NCBI GenBank assembly: GCA_963971225.1
Contig: OZ020270.1
Coordinates: 31,877,823 to 31,941,822 of the forward strand
Direction: 5' to 3'
DNA length: 64,000 bases
Source of the DNA: Melieria omissa
Taxonomy: Eukaryota > Arthropoda > Insecta > Diptera > Ulidiidae
The translations under genes and the position numbers were made by a program. Positions 23,078-34,137 of the stretch are shown piece after piece (the first letter of the stretch is position 1; each line of letters opens with the position of its first letter). Below the pieces are notes generated by a model. That model was given only the letters and a program-made list of their open reading frames with translations, ran no database searches and was not told where the DNA came from.

Positions 23078-24279
23078 CTATATTGGACCCGCCATCTTGA
23101 ATTTCGTAATTCTGACAATGGATTCGTAATCAGCGACACCAAAAACCCCCGGGTACAAGATTTCAGGTCGATCGTTAAAGTTTTTGGACTTTTGGCCGCA
23201 TCCGAGGCATTCGGCCGCACTGTGCGTCTGCTTAAATGTCGGCTTCAATAAGCCTCCAATAAGTCCTTCAATAAACGACTCTATCTTCATCCTCTCGAAA
23301 CAATCAGCGCCGAATTTCGGATAGCACAACTGCACGAGCCGCTCAATGTCTGCTGCATATGTCTGCAGCGCCTCGTTGGCTCTTTGCCTGCGGTTCTTCA
23401 GCTTACAGTAGTATAGCGTTTTGTTGTGCTTGTTTCTGTACTTCGCTGCCAACGCTCTCATGATGGCCTCGTAATCACTTCTTGAACACTCTGGAATCGA
23501 TTTAATTACCTCAGCCGCAGGACCTTTTAGCGCCAATGCCAATCAGCGACCTTTCCTGATATCGGTCCACTGATTTTCCAAAGCAGCCAAGTCGAATTGC
23601 AGTTTAAATGTATCGAACGGCGTAACACCATCATAAATAGGCACAAAACTTTCCGGGTGGCAAAACTTTCAGGAACCGGCGGCAAACATTCTCGTGGCTG
23701 TACCTCTCTAAGCTGTTCGTCTATCTTTCTGTGCATCGAATCTTCCAGACTGTCAACTCATTTGTTTAAGGACTCATCCAGGTCTTCAAGTCGTCTGTTC
23801 AGAGAATCATCCAGGCCATCGACTCGTTTATGCAAGTGTTCCACTTGAGCTCCCAGGTGCTCCACCTTAACATTGAGCTTGTTAGAGATTTCTTCCACTT
23901 TCTGTTCTAAGCGTGCAGAATTTTCCTAAAGCTTGTTTTCCATTCGCTCTGCCACTTCTCGGTTCGTCGAAATTTCACGATTGACATTCTCGATTTTCGC
24001 AGAAGTTTCTTGAAACATTCCTTTCATTGCAACCATTAGCTGGTTCATGTCCATTGCTTGTGGTGGCGCAGCCGCTGCAGCCGTACTTTGCATCGACGCA
24101 GCACCCGCAGGCGATTCCTCCACTTTGGCCGACGCCTCTGGCTCCTGCGTTCCGAACTCATGCGTAGTCCAATCGACGCGTCGTGCCTCACACTCCTCTC
24201 GCAAGCGTAGCTGCAACTCCACCTTACCGCCAGAAGTCGGCAAATTCCAGGCAGCCAGCTCCTTCTTCATCTGGTCCAC
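23078..24279 (-). pseudogene. gag: gag with SAP-like start and coiled coil, broken
   Basis: It begins MDQMKKELAAWNLPTSGGKV, which resembles a SAP-type DNA-binding helix pair as also seen in the gag start at 54860. A coiled coil follows (LEQKVEEISNKLNVKVEHLG, DDSLNRRLEDLDESLNK). In-frame stops lie at about 23926 and 23760. After a frameshift near 23540, a matrix/capsid-like part (YRNKHNKTLYYCKLKNRRQR, GADCFERMKIESFIEGL) ends at 23078. The gene is dead and lacks its pol partner. Confidence 0.75.
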
Positions 24280-24348
24280 CTTCAGCTGCTCGAGTTAAAC
24301 CATGTCTGCGTTTTATAAATTTTGTTGTTGTTTACTTTCAGTAGCACA

Positions 24349-24366
24349 ATCCCACTTCTGACACCA
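24349..24366 (-). promoter_or_regulatory. Primer-binding site, tRNA-Leu-like
   Basis: On the minus strand TGGTGTCAGAAGTGGGAT follows the LTR end by two bases. It matches the complement of a tRNA-Leu 3' end as I recall it. Confidence 0.65.
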
Positions 24367-24368
24367 AA

Positions 24369-24506
24369 TGTTACGAAAATGACTTCTCTAAGTTCGTTTT
24401 GGATTGTGCTTGAAAATAAAACCATTTCAATTACTCAGCGCAAAACGCAGTCAGAAACCAAAAATCGCTTTATTTACAGATTTACACTTTGCTTGTATCT
24501 GCACTT
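24369..24506 (-). repeat. Truncated 5' LTR
   Basis: The 3'-most 138 bp of an LTR, ending on the minus strand in TTTTCGTAACA. The remaining part is missing at the junction with the LOA fragment. It is related to the LTR sequence ending at 59460. Confidence 0.75.
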
Positions 24507-25021
24507 GTTAGGTTAGGTAGGGAAGGGTGTGTGCGGCAGGACCGCACTTCCACTCTGAGGCCAGAATGGCCCATTGTGAATCCCTTGTTATTGTGTTCCG
24601 GAGCTGACCAATAGTCTCAATCAAGGGGAAACCAGTTCGACCTCTTAACGAAGGAGAGCAGATTCGAGATTTCGACTTTCGCCGCGTAAGCCAGGTCTGT
24701 TAGGAACCTTGACCCCATGATTCGGAGTCGGCGTTCTTGCAGAGCCGGGTAGTGGCACAGGAAGTGTTGTATCGTTTCTACTTCTTCTTCATCTCCACAG
24801 CTACGGCAGACATCACCGGATGAGAGGCGCCATTTGGTAAGCATAGATCCAATAGCGCAGTGTCCGGCGATAACTCCAACGAGCTGCCGAGTGGAGGTAC
24901 GACTCAGGGACAGTATGAATCGTGTTTTCGTCGAGGAGAGGGAGGGTCACAGTGTCCGGCAGGTGCCGCAAGCGGTCCTGGTACGCCATGACGACTCAAT
25001 TTCCTTTTTGTCAATCTGTCA

Positions 25022-25029
25022 ATATACAT
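25022..25029 (+). repeat. Target duplication of the hAT element, left
   Basis: ATATACAT, repeated at 28907-28914. Eight-base duplications are the mark of hAT insertions. Confidence 0.9.
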
Positions 25030-25470
25030 TAGAGCTGCAAAACTATCGATGGCACTATCGATAGTTTTCATTTTTACTTCACTATCGATGGTTTTCGTTA
25101 CTATCGATTCGATCCCATCTGTGTTTTCGATCAGGAAAACACGAGTGTTGGCGCTTTGGTAGAATTCTAACAAACTTGGTAGATTTATGTTTGAATTTTT
25201 ATTTTATGCTGGTTGGTATATTTTATTTGAATTTGGTCGATTTTCGGAAAACTTTATGTGTCTTCTTCAATTCGTGAAAAAATTGTCAGATAACATCAGA
25301 AGTCTGACAAGATTGTAAAGAAATGCTTAGCATGACCGGTGATATAAATATTTGAACCGAAACGTGAGAAGCTGACATACTACTTAGTATCTGTTGTTTT
25401 GTCAAAAAAGGCGAGTAAGACGACTTATGTGCATGTAAAAAATAATTTTCAAATAAAATTGCAATTAGTT

Positions 25471-28400
25471 ACTTACTTACTTACTTAACTGGCCATAACA
25501 ACCCGTTATCGGGTTACGGCCTGCCGCAAAACTTCTCTCCAGGCGCCTCTGCTTCGCGCGCGCCTTCTCCAGTTGGTCACACCAAGAGATACCAGGGCCT
25601 CTTCCACTTGGTCCTTTCACCGGAGACACGGCCTCCCTCTTCGCCGTCGACCTCCAACCATCGCATCGAATACCTTTTTCGCCGGAGCTTCGTCGTCCAT
25701 GCGGCAGACATGACCGAGCCAGCGTAGCCGCTGGATGTTAATTCGCTGCGCTACGTCCATGTCCTTATACAGCTCATACAGCTCGTTATTGGTTCGTATG
25801 CGATAGTCGTCACCAACCCGAACAGGGCCGAAGATTTTGCGAAGCACCTTCCTCTCGAACACTCCGAGGGCCGCTATGTCGTTTCGTGTCATTGTCCATG
25901 CTTCAGCGCCATAGAGGAGCACGGGCAAGATAAGCGTCCTATAGAGTGAAAGTTTTGTCGGTCGAGAGAGGTCTCTACTTCTCAATTGCCTACCGAGACC
26001 GTAGTAGCACCTGTTGGCAAGAGTTATCCTTCGCTTTATCTCCAGACTGACATCATTGCTGCTGTTGATGGCGGTGCCAAGGTAGACGAATTCCTTGACA
26101 ACTTCAAAAGCATACCTGTCGGCCTCGACGTGAGACCCTAGCCGCTGCGAGTCCCTGCGTGTAGACAGCATATACTTCGTCTTGCCCTCATTTACCACCA
26201 GACCCATTTTGGCAGATTCTCTTTCGATAGCCGCAAAGGCAGCGGTGACATCTCGCTTGTTACGTCCGATGACATCAATATCATCAGCGTAAGCAAGGAG
26301 CTGGACACTTTTGTTGAAAATTGTGCCATTACGATGTACACCGGCCTTGCGCAGCACACTCTCCATGGTGAAGTTGAAGAGGTCGCAGGACAAAGGATCG
26401 CCCTGTCTGAAACCTCGAACGGTATCAAAGGGGTCGGAGAGGTCACTTCCAACCTTTACGGAGCTGCGCGTATTGCTCAACGTCGCTCTGCAAAGTCTAA
26501 CGAGCTTTGCAGGGATACCAAGTTCAGACAATGCGGCATATAGGCGATCCCTTATCGGGCTATCGAATGCTGCCTTGTAATCGATGAAGAGATGGTGTGT
26601 ATCGATTTGGTTCTCATGGGTCTTCTCCAGGATTTGGCGTAGAGTGAATATCTGGTCGATGGTGGACTTACCAGGTCTAAAGCCGCACTGATAAGGTCCA
26701 ATCAGCGCCTTGGCGAGTGGCTTTAGTCTTTCACATAATACGCTCGTCAGGACCTTGTATGCAATGGGAAGTAGGCTGATACCCCTGTAGTTGGCGCATA
26801 TTGTTGGGTCGCCTTTCTTCAGCACAGGACAAAGGGCAATGAGGTTCCAATCGTTGGGCATTCGTTCCTCCAGCCATATTTTGCAAATGAGCTGATGCAT
26901 GCACCCAATCAGCTCACCGCCGCCGGCCTTGAACAATTCAGCTGGTAGCCCATCCGGCCCTGCAGCTTTGTTGTTCTTGAGTCGCTGGATAGCGACCCGG
27001 ACCTCGTCATGGCTGGGCGGTGGCACATCCACACCGTCGTCGTCGATTGGTGCCATCTGGACATCTTCACCACTGGCGGTATTGTTCCTTTCGTCGCCTG
27101 CGAGCAGCTTGGTGAAGTGCTCCTTCCACAACCTCAGCACACCCTGCGCATCCGTAACCAGATCCCCGTTTTCGTCTCTGCAAGAAGATGCCCCAGGCTT
27201 AAATCCTTCCGTAAGACGCTTAACTTTTTGGAAGAATTTTCGGGCGTCATTCCTGCTCCTGCACTCCTCGATTTCTTCACGCTCGCGCCTTTCTTGCTCC
27301 CGTTTCTTGCGTCTAAAAAGGCACCTCTCTTTCTTCCTCTCCTCCCGGTATTTTTCTGTCATGGCTCGCGTGGCGGCCGACTGCAGGGTCTTCTTGTATG
27401 CAGCATTCTTCACTGCAGTGGCTGCGCGACACTCTTCATCGTACCATTGGTTTTTTGGTGGTGGGCGTCGAAAACCAAGGACATTTTCTGCGGCGGCGCG
27501 CATAGAGTGGGATAAGTGAGCCCATAATCCGCCGATGTCATCAGGTGGAGAGGGGGAGCGACCGAGCTGGTTGGAGAGTTGAGCGGAGTAGACTTCGGCT
27601 ACCCCTTGTGATCGCAGCTTACTGATGTCCAGCTTTCTTCGCAAACTAGGTTGTGCGGTCTTCGCTGCGCAAAGACGCATGCGTACCTTGGCTGCAACAA
27701 GGTAGTGGTCCGAGTCGATGTTGGGTCCTCGGAACGTGCGCACATCTAGAATGCTAGAAGCATGCCTTCCATCAATCACAATGTGATCAATCTGGTTGCG
27801 GGTGGATTGATCGGGGGATAACCAGGTGGCCTTGTGGATATCGAGGTGCTGGAATCTGGTGCTACTAACTACCATGTTTCGTGCCGCGGCGAAATCGATC
27901 AGCCTCAGACCGTTGTTCGAAGTGGTCCCATGGAGGCTGAACTGCCCGACTGTGGGGCCAAAGATGCCTTCTCGCCCGACTTTTGCGTTGAAGTCCCCGA
28001 GGACAATTTTGACGTCATGGGCCGGGCACCTGTCGTAGACGTCCTCGAGCTTCGCATAGAAGGCATCCTTGGCCGCATCGTCCTTCTCTTCCGTCGGGGC
28101 GTGCGCGCAAAGTAGGCTGATGCTAAAGTATTTAGCTTTGATGCGGATCGAAGCCAGCCGTTCGTTCACCGGAGTGAACCGAGAGACGTGGTGGCGAAGT
28201 CTCTTGCTGACCACAAATCCGCAGCCAAATTCGCGCTTCTCCGCATGGCAGCTGTAGTAGATATCGCAGTCTGCTCGCTTGGAGCAACCTTGTCCTGTCC
28301 ATCGCATTTCCTGGATGGCGGTGATGTCAGCCTTACATTTCGTGAGGGCTTCCGCCAGTTGGATAGAGGCACCTTCCCTATAGAGGGTCCGGACATTCCA

Positions 28401-28728
28401 GGTGCATATCCTCAAATCATGGTCCTTGAATCGTTTGCTGTGGTCGTCAACATTGTGGGTTCCTTCCGAGGCTTGCTTTTTGGCTTTCATTGGTATTTGG
28501 TTTTCCGTGGCGGGCACCAAACCCTGCGCACAACCCAAATTTTAAGTCCTGGGGATAGGACTCGCTGCACACATTAGTTCACTATTCAGCGGATGCCAAA
28601 TAGCTATCCAGAAGGGCCGCGCGGAGGCTGTGCATCAGCTTGGATTGGACAGGGACAAGGATCGTTCTGGCGTTCGCCAGGTTGAACGCAATCAGAGACT
28701 TTGCCTTGTATGTCCGCTCCCTTCCTTC
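25471..28728 (-). mobile_element. Full-length RTE-clade retrotransposon
   Basis: 3258 bp on the minus strand flanked by a perfect 14-bp target duplication AATTGCAATTAGTT (25457-25470 and 28729-28742). The 3' end on the coding strand is a short TAAG repeat (GTTAAGTAAGTAAGTAAGTA), the usual RTE tail in place of poly(A). A single long ORF fills it. The 5' UTR (28539-28728) is about 190 bp. Length and structure fit a complete element. Confidence 0.95.
25506..28538 (-). pseudogene. RTE ORF: endonuclease and reverse transcriptase, one late nonsense codon
   Basis: Open for 973 codons from 28538. The endonuclease comes first (residues about 40-285: CTWNVRTLYREGAS, AIQEMRWTGQG, LGDFNAKVG, SDHYLVAAKV). 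Reverse transcriptase follows (about 500-780: GLPAELFKAGG, ANYRGISLLPIAYKVLTSVL, GFRQGDPLSCDLFN, LLAYADDIDVIG). The C-terminal end has ERKVLRKIFGPV and RWLGHVCRM. TGA at 25617-25619 stands where the family has a tryptophan (before KDQVEEAL). The same frame then stays open to a stop at 25506-25508, making 1010 codons in all. So one base separates it from an open frame. Loss of 36 C-terminal residues may or may not abolish activity. Confidence 0.92.
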
Positions 28729-29020
28729 AATTGCAATTAGTTTAGTTTTTTGGCTGCGATAGTGTCGATAGTACCGATATTTTTTCCAAATTATCAAAAC
28801 TATCTGATGCTATGCAAGAGTTTCGTTAGATTCGATAGTATCGATTGTTTTTTCCAAACTATCGAAACTATCTGATAGTTCGACTATCGATAGTTTTGCA
28901 GCTCTAATATACATGTACAGGTCAGATATCGGAGGAAACACAGAGGTATCCACTTCGGTGGCAGGCAAGGCGACCCACTTTTTTGCCATCTCGTCCGCTG
29001 CTTCGTTCCCAGCCACTCCT

Positions 29021-29892
29021 TGTAATGTACATTTTATACAATTGTAGTAGCCAAGCACAACCCCCGACGGTTGGCATGTCCACCGGAGTAGACAAGTGAT
29101 AGAAGCCTCGAAAGTAGGTCTGCGGGACCCTTATGTGCCTAGCTAGGGAGTCGGTTGGGTTCGCGACCTTTTCCGAAGGCTCGCTACATTACGGTTTTTA
29201 TGTAGAGTCCCTTGTTATTTATAGTAAGCATATAAAGAAAAAAAATTTATATGTGGGGTGGCAAGATGAAAACAGAAGGAGCCCCTGCAAGGGGTGGCAG
29301 TTATTCAAAAATACATGGTCCTCTCGCGGTTGCAACTTATCAAGGAGGAGTGCCAAGGTGATAGTGGCACTCTCGCTTCAATACCAACCCTACCGTGGAT
29401 CTGCGGCGCGACAACAAAGCGGATCCCCAAACGACATTTGACCTCTTCTCACCCCTCAAAAAGAACGTCAATAATTAGAAATTCATATTGGTTTTAATAT
29501 TCTTAAACAGGGGATACAATATCTTATTCAAATAAACAAGTTTTCCCGGGTTCTATTCCCATACCTTAGTTAAATCCCTGCACCTATAAACCTACGTTGC
29601 TCCGTCTGCTGTATATTCATAACACTTTATAGCAGTTGAGCCCCGCCCTTTCTCCCTGGCCGTTGCGTACACTCTCTGTTCACGGTTTGGTTTACCAATA
29701 CGTTACTACTACTTTCATGTCATAGGCGTTAAAGAGTTACTCACGTGCGTCCATCGATTTCCCCGTAGAAGGCCTTCTCCGTGAATGCTGTAAGAAAAGT
29801 ATAAGAACTTATGTAGCAGATGACGACTACACAAAGAGTGATGCAATTTCAGTATACTTTACCCATAGTAACAAATCCCCCTTTAAATCGAT
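29021..29892. other. Unassigned sequence, no gene seen
   Basis: I recognise no coding region or complete repeat. Short open frames on the plus strand (29133-29441) have no domain. The sequence is more GC-rich than its neighbours and may be part of a retroelement untranslated region. Confidence 0.4.
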
Positions 29893-30145
29893 GAAATTGA
29901 GCCACTGCTCCTGATCCCCCTTAAATGTGGTTGTTTTACAATTGAGCCACTGCTCTTTATACCCCCCTTAAATGGTTTTGCGTGAAAATTGAGCCACTGC
30001 TCCTGATCCCCCTTAAATATTGTTATTGTACAATTGAGCCACTGCTCCTGATCCCCCTTAAATGTTGTTGTTGTACAATTGAGCCACTGCCTCTAATCCC
30101 CCTTAAATGTTGATGTTTGAAAATTGGGCCACTGCTCCTAAATTG
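29893..30145 (+). repeat. Minisatellite, about 45-55-bp unit
   Basis: Six imperfect copies of a unit containing ATTGAGCCACTGCTCCTGAT and CCCCCTTAAATG, separated by variable TTGTTGTTGTACA-like spacers. The last copy has GGGCC in place of GAGCC. No coding potential. Confidence 0.88.
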
Positions 30146-30266
30146 TTCTCTGCTTGGTGGTGCCTGCTTCCGTTATTACGTAACGACTCGTATGTCGGCG
30201 GCCGCCCTCCTGCGGTCCTGCGTCACTCCCAATGCATAAGGATGCCGCATAATTGCATGCGCCAAG

Positions 30267-30670
30267 CTGGCGGCGCTGGCGCTGATCGTGCAGGTGCAGA
30301 AAATGTGAACGGCAGCCTTACGTAGAATGACAAACTGACGGCGCTGGCGCTGGTCGTGCGAAGGTCGGCAAATGGCGGCAACCTTACGTCGAACGACAAA
30401 CTGGCGGCGCTGGCGCTGGTCGTGCGAAGGTCGGCAAATGGCGGCAGCCTTACGTCGAATGACAAACTGGCGGCGCTGGCGCTGGTCGTGCAGTTGTAGG
30501 AAACTGGCAACAGCCTTACGTCGAATGACAAACTGGCAGCGCTGGCGCAGGTCGTGCGAAGGTCGGCAAATGGCGGCAACCTTACGTCGAATGACTGACT
30601 GGCGGCGCTGATCGTGCAGTTGTAGGAAACTGGCGACAGCCTTAAGTTGAGCTGCAGACTCGATGCGCTG
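30267..30670 (+). repeat. Minisatellite, about 66-bp unit
   Basis: Six imperfect copies of a GC-rich unit: CTGGCGGCGCTGGCGCTGGT, CGTGCGAAGGTCGGCAAATG, GCGGCAACCTTACGTCGAAT, GACAAA. It produces repetitive open frames on both strands (30223-30579 and 30372-30611), which I regard as by-products. It lies 120 bp from the AT-richer minisatellite. Confidence 0.9.
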
Positions 30671-30849
30671 GTGTTGATTCAGTCAAATTAGGCGCCGCAG
30701 CTCTCGCCCCGACCGGCGTTTCGTTCTTTTTCCGCCGCTGCCACGTGGTTCTTTCGTCTTTTCGTCTCCTGCCCAAACTGCCACGTCCTACTCGCTTGCC
30801 GATTCGTTGCCTTCTCACCGCATCGAATGTTCTTTTTCTTCATTCCTTT

Positions 30850-31637
30850 GAAATATACTTTTTATACAAAAACTTATTCAAGCAATTGAATTGTCTTGAT
30901 TAATTGTCAAAATAAGCAATCTCACGACTTTTTTTGAATTTCCGATGCCATTCGTTTTTCAAGTTTTTTAGCTTCGTAAGAGATTTAGTTTGTCATGGCA
31001 GTTTGTACTTCTGTTTCTTAACAAGTGGAATAATATTAAGGCAAACTTCAACAACTTTATCCTTAAAGACATTGTAGCAGAACGCTACATCCGCATTAAG
31101 CAGCAAATTATCCCATTCTAGATCCGACAGCAGTAGATTTAAGCTATTAAAATTACAAAGTTTATAATTAAACGATAATGCGGGCTTATCATGACTTACA
31201 CTTAAAAATTGATAAAAATCAAGTTCAAGAGTCAGAGGACGATGATGCAAGCTCGACGTGGAAAGAACAGAATGACATTGCGATATGTTAAAATTTACAC
31301 CGTTGGTAACATATACTAAATCTAAGAATCTGCCAAGTTTATTGCAGCAGCCATTAATTTGCAAAAGATCTATACTTAAGAAGCTATCGACAATATACAT
31401 TTCGCAGGAACTGTAGATATTGCTGGGAATTAAAACGTTATTATTGTCGAAATGACACCACTTAATATTAGCTAAATTGAATTCACCCAGCACGCACAGA
31501 TGGTTGTTGCCGAGCTTACTCGAAACCAATGACATTACATTATCGACATGCGCTTTGTACAGGCTGTCAGCACTATTCGGTGGGATGTAAGATGCACAAA
31601 TAAAGAGCGACCCCGACGAGCCTTGCACACGCACGAG
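30850..31637 (-). pseudogene. Non-LTR retrotransposon endonuclease fragment
   Basis: An open frame (30993-31634) with ICASYIPPNSADSLYKAHVD, LGEFNLANIKWCHFDNN (glutamate in place of aspartate in the usual GDFN), LDLVYVTNG and a final HHRPLTLELDF. This is the C-terminal half of an apurinic-type endonuclease. After a TGA the same frame reads on to about 30850 (LKNLKNEWHRKFKKS), the linker before a reverse transcriptase that is absent. The N-terminal half is missing at 31637. Clade not determined; Jockey- or CR1-like is possible. Confidence 0.75.
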
Positions 31638-32076
31638 TTATGAGTGGTGGCCTGCGAAGCTCAAACACAGAAGGTACTACTCTTTATTTTTCAATAAAAC
31701 ACGACTGGTTCGTTTCAGGTTGACACTTCAACTGGTTTATTGTACAATTTGCGTCTCTTATATACTAATTAAATTCCATGGGTGCAGAAAATTTAAGTAA
31801 ACATGTCCTACTTTGTAGGTTTGCTAATAGTTTCAGCTTCCGTCGAATTTGCTGATCGATTCGTCTTCCGCAGAATTTGCTGCCCAGTGCGTCTTGTGCT
31901 GCTGGTATCGAATTGCTGACCAGTGCGTTTTGTGTTGCCGGTATCGATTTCTGTTGATCGCTATTCGTTGTCGTTGAACGTCTATGGTTTTCCTATTTGT
32001 TTACGCTACTGTGGAATGTCAGCGATTTTACTATTTATTTACACCATTGCGGCTCGTTGCTGTGTCGGCAGTGTAC
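31638..32076 (-). repeat. LTR-like sequence
   Basis: On the minus strand it has a TATA-like TAGTATATAAGAGACGC, then AATAAACCAGTTG and TTTTATTGAAAAATAAAGAG near its end, in the order promoter then poly(A) signal, as in LTRs. A repeated CAGCAAATTC/ACGCACTGG pattern lies upstream. I see no primer site or coding region joined to it, so it may be a solo LTR or a fragment. Confidence 0.45.
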
Positions 32077-32177
32077 TACCACTAAGCAAATAAACACATA
32101 GAGGTACCACGCAGTACAAAATTTTTCGGTCACGCAAATCTAGCACAGTAGGTCCCACACGTACTTCGGCTATACGA
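32077..32177 (-). repeat. Repeat shared (inverted) with 44641-44740
   Basis: Two blocks match the opposite strand near 44.7 kb: TACCACTAAGCAAATAAACA at 32077 (44713-44740) and AGGTCCCACACGTACTTCGG at 32149 (44641-44686). A third copy of the second block lies at 35009-35054. The blocks belong to one unidentified repeat, possibly an LTR. Confidence 0.75.
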
Positions 32178-32976
32178 CGTTTTGTCGCTGGCTTCGTCAA
32201 ACTTCAATTTTCGAAGTTCATCTTCAATCTTTGTGGGATGTTCGACAAGGAACATCAATTGCAAGCTGTGCTGTGCTGATGAGCACGAAACGGCGCGCCG
32301 CGGCGTATCGTTTGCAAATTCGAATATGCAAGGGTGTGTGTCCGTGTGAAAATAAATGTGCGTGTTGCTTGTGTATGCGCTGAGGTGAATGAAAACAATA
32401 CGAGCAACTGCACAAGATAAAAAGCAAATCGAATTTCCATGGATTTCGGTTCTGCTATGAATAATAAACCATGTGAATTCGCAAAGGCCTACAGTAGAGT
32501 GTGCGTTCCTATTGAAAAAAAACTAAAACCATGAATTTCTGCTGTGCAATGTTGGCATTCTTGTAGACTACGTTGCCTTCTGGCCTAATAAAATTCATAC
32601 CGATAAATTTTTCAAATCCATATATTAACAGCAACATATTACTATTTATTATTATCATTTCCTTAAAATTTATATTATTTAGTAATTTTATGTGTTCTTT
32701 AGTATTTTTATTTTATTCTTATTTTTCGTTTTACTTGCAATTTGCTCTCTTAACCAAGTGCAATTTTTTCTTAGCAAAATTATTAAAAAGTAATCTAATA
32801 TAAATTGCTCATGTTCCCAACAAGTAGACGGTTCTGAAAATCACATTTTGTATTCATCTACTTTGTTACGTTTGCAACACACAAATTGTACAAAAGCTTT
32901 ATTATATTGGAGGAATGAGGGGTTTCCTTAAAAAATGTATGAAATGTGTTGTTAAAGATTTTTGAAACAAAAAAAA
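32178..32976. other. Unassigned sequence, no gene seen
   Basis: No recognisable gene. 32573-32900 is very AT-rich with hydrophobic but featureless open frames. It leads into the C-terminal end of the P transposase relic at 32977. Confidence 0.4.
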
Positions 32977-33169
32977 TTAGTCGATTGGAGCTTTTAGTTT
33001 TAAACTACTGTTAAAATAGTTGAAGTTTTTGAAAAATATAATCATTTCGTTTCTTTGTAAATCACAAAGCTCATCTTTTATTAACTTTTTGCAGTTATGA
33101 CAGTCAAATTTTTCAATAGTTTGCATCAATATGAAACCAGAGAAATAACGAATGGAACCATCACTCATA

Positions 33170-34137
33170 CCTTGTGACCGAAAAGTTTCTGGAAATTTTA
33201 AATGAAACGCAAAATTCTTAATCTTAATCAATATTTATTTTATCTCCTTCAAAATATGCTCCATTAGAAGCGATACACATATGCCAACGTTTCTTCCAAT
33301 CATCAAAACATATATAAAATAAAAAAATAAAATAAAAAATAGGCGCTTTCCGGTATGGCTTTGAGTTCCCTCTGCGAATTCTGTTTTACGTCTTCTATGG
33401 ATTCAAAACGCGTTCCTCTGAGTGGTAATTAGAGTTTGGGAAACAGGAAAACGTCACACGGTGCAAGATCAGGTGAATACGGTGGCTGTTCGATGGTATT
33501 TATTGAATGTTTGGCCTTAAAATCGTTGATAATGTTGGCTCGGTGCGAGGGAGCATTATCGTCATGAAAAATCCATGAATTATCCTTCCACAATTGAGGC
33601 CGTTTACGGCGGATATTTTCACGCAAACGTCTTAAAACAGTCAAATAATAGTCTTTACCGACTGTTTGTCCTTCAGGGACGAATTCATGATGCACCACAC
33701 CACGAATATCGAAGAAAACAATCAGCATTACCTTGATTTTCGAGCGACTTTGGCGTGGTTTTTTCGGTTTCGGCTCGTCTTTTCCTCTCCATTCCGATTA
33801 TTGTTGGCTTCTTTGCATGTCGTACTCGTAGACCCATGTCTCGTTACCAGTTATGATGCGTTCCATGAAAGTTGGATCGGAATTTGCACGATCAAGCACG
33901 TCCAAAGAGACCTGTTCACGGTACTCATTTTGAAGAAAATTCTCAACAAAATCGCAACGCACTACTGAGGTGAACTGGTTTCAATAGCTGCCGTAAACAA
34001 ACTGTCTGACAGATCGCGCTCATTTTTGGCATAGTAATTAAGGACAGTGCTACCAACCTACAGAAACTTAAAATATCGAAAAATATACGGCGCGCGAATT
34101 TTAAATGAGAATTTCCGGAAACTTTTCGGTCACAATG
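33170..34137 (-). mobile_element. mariner-like transposon, degenerate
   Basis: 968 bp bounded by TA (33168-33169 and 34138-34139) with terminal inverted repeats TTGTGACCGAAAAGTTTCYG (33171 on; complement ending at 34136). The transposase on the minus strand is incomplete. Confidence 0.88.
33429..33990 (-). pseudogene. mariner transposase fragment
   Basis: 33429-33728 reads IVFFDIRGVVHHEFVPEGQT, FHDDNAPSHRA and QPPYSPDLAPCDVFLFPKL, the second and third catalytic aspartates of a DD34D mariner transposase. The preceding part (33730-33960) is broken, although an ETWVYEYD-like stretch is readable around 33800-33840. The N-terminal DNA-binding half is missing. Confidence 0.88.

Larger units (their letters stand above)
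23021..24506 (-). mobile_element. LTR retrotransposon fragment: partial 5' LTR, primer site and gag
   Basis: On the minus strand: the last 138 bp of an LTR (24369-24506), a primer-binding site and a broken gag. The pol half is absent. The right end of the LTR is cut off by a LOA 3' fragment at 24507. The LTR part shares long matches with 59330-59460 (AAATAAAGCGATTKTTGGTT, GACTGCGTTT, TTATTTKCAA), so the same family also left an LTR there. Confidence 0.8.
25030..28906. mobile_element. Non-autonomous hAT element carrying an RTE insertion
   Basis: Terminal inverted repeats TAGAGCTGCAAAACTATCGAT (25030-25050, with complement ending at 28906) and an 8-bp target duplication ATATACAT. Without the RTE insertion it is about 605 bp and has no transposase, so it depends on a relative elsewhere. 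Both ends are packed with ACTATCGATAG-like palindromes (25044-25110 and 28765-28895). Confidence 0.93.
24507..29020 (-). mobile_element. 5'-truncated LOA-like fragment, split by a hAT element
   Basis: 24507-25029 and 28915-29020 together match 12966-13600 of the full LOA-like copy: the CCTAA-repeat 3' end, 3' UTR, zinc-knuckle end of ORF2 and part of RNase H. Several ORF2 codons are readable (24617-24844: CRSCGDEEEVETIQHFLCHY). The 5' side stops at 29020 in the RNase H region, as expected for a truncated insertion. The hAT element with its 8-bp duplication accounts for the gap exactly. Confidence 0.9.

Noticed and set aside
26899..28577. Plus-strand open frames up to 206 codons
   Set aside because: Shadows of the RTE ORF on the minus strand; proline/serine-rich without motifs.
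29893..30145. CRISPR-like array of regularly spaced repeats
   Set aside because: Units are imperfect, spacers are similar to each other and of uneven length, and everything around is eukaryotic. It is a minisatellite.
30223..30611. Repetitive open frames on both strands
   Set aside because: Products of the 66-bp minisatellite, whose length is a multiple of 3. No start context or domain.
32573..32803. Hydrophobic 76-codon frame resembling a membrane protein
   Set aside because: Composition follows the local AT richness (Phe, Leu, Ile, Ser); no start context, no homology recognised.
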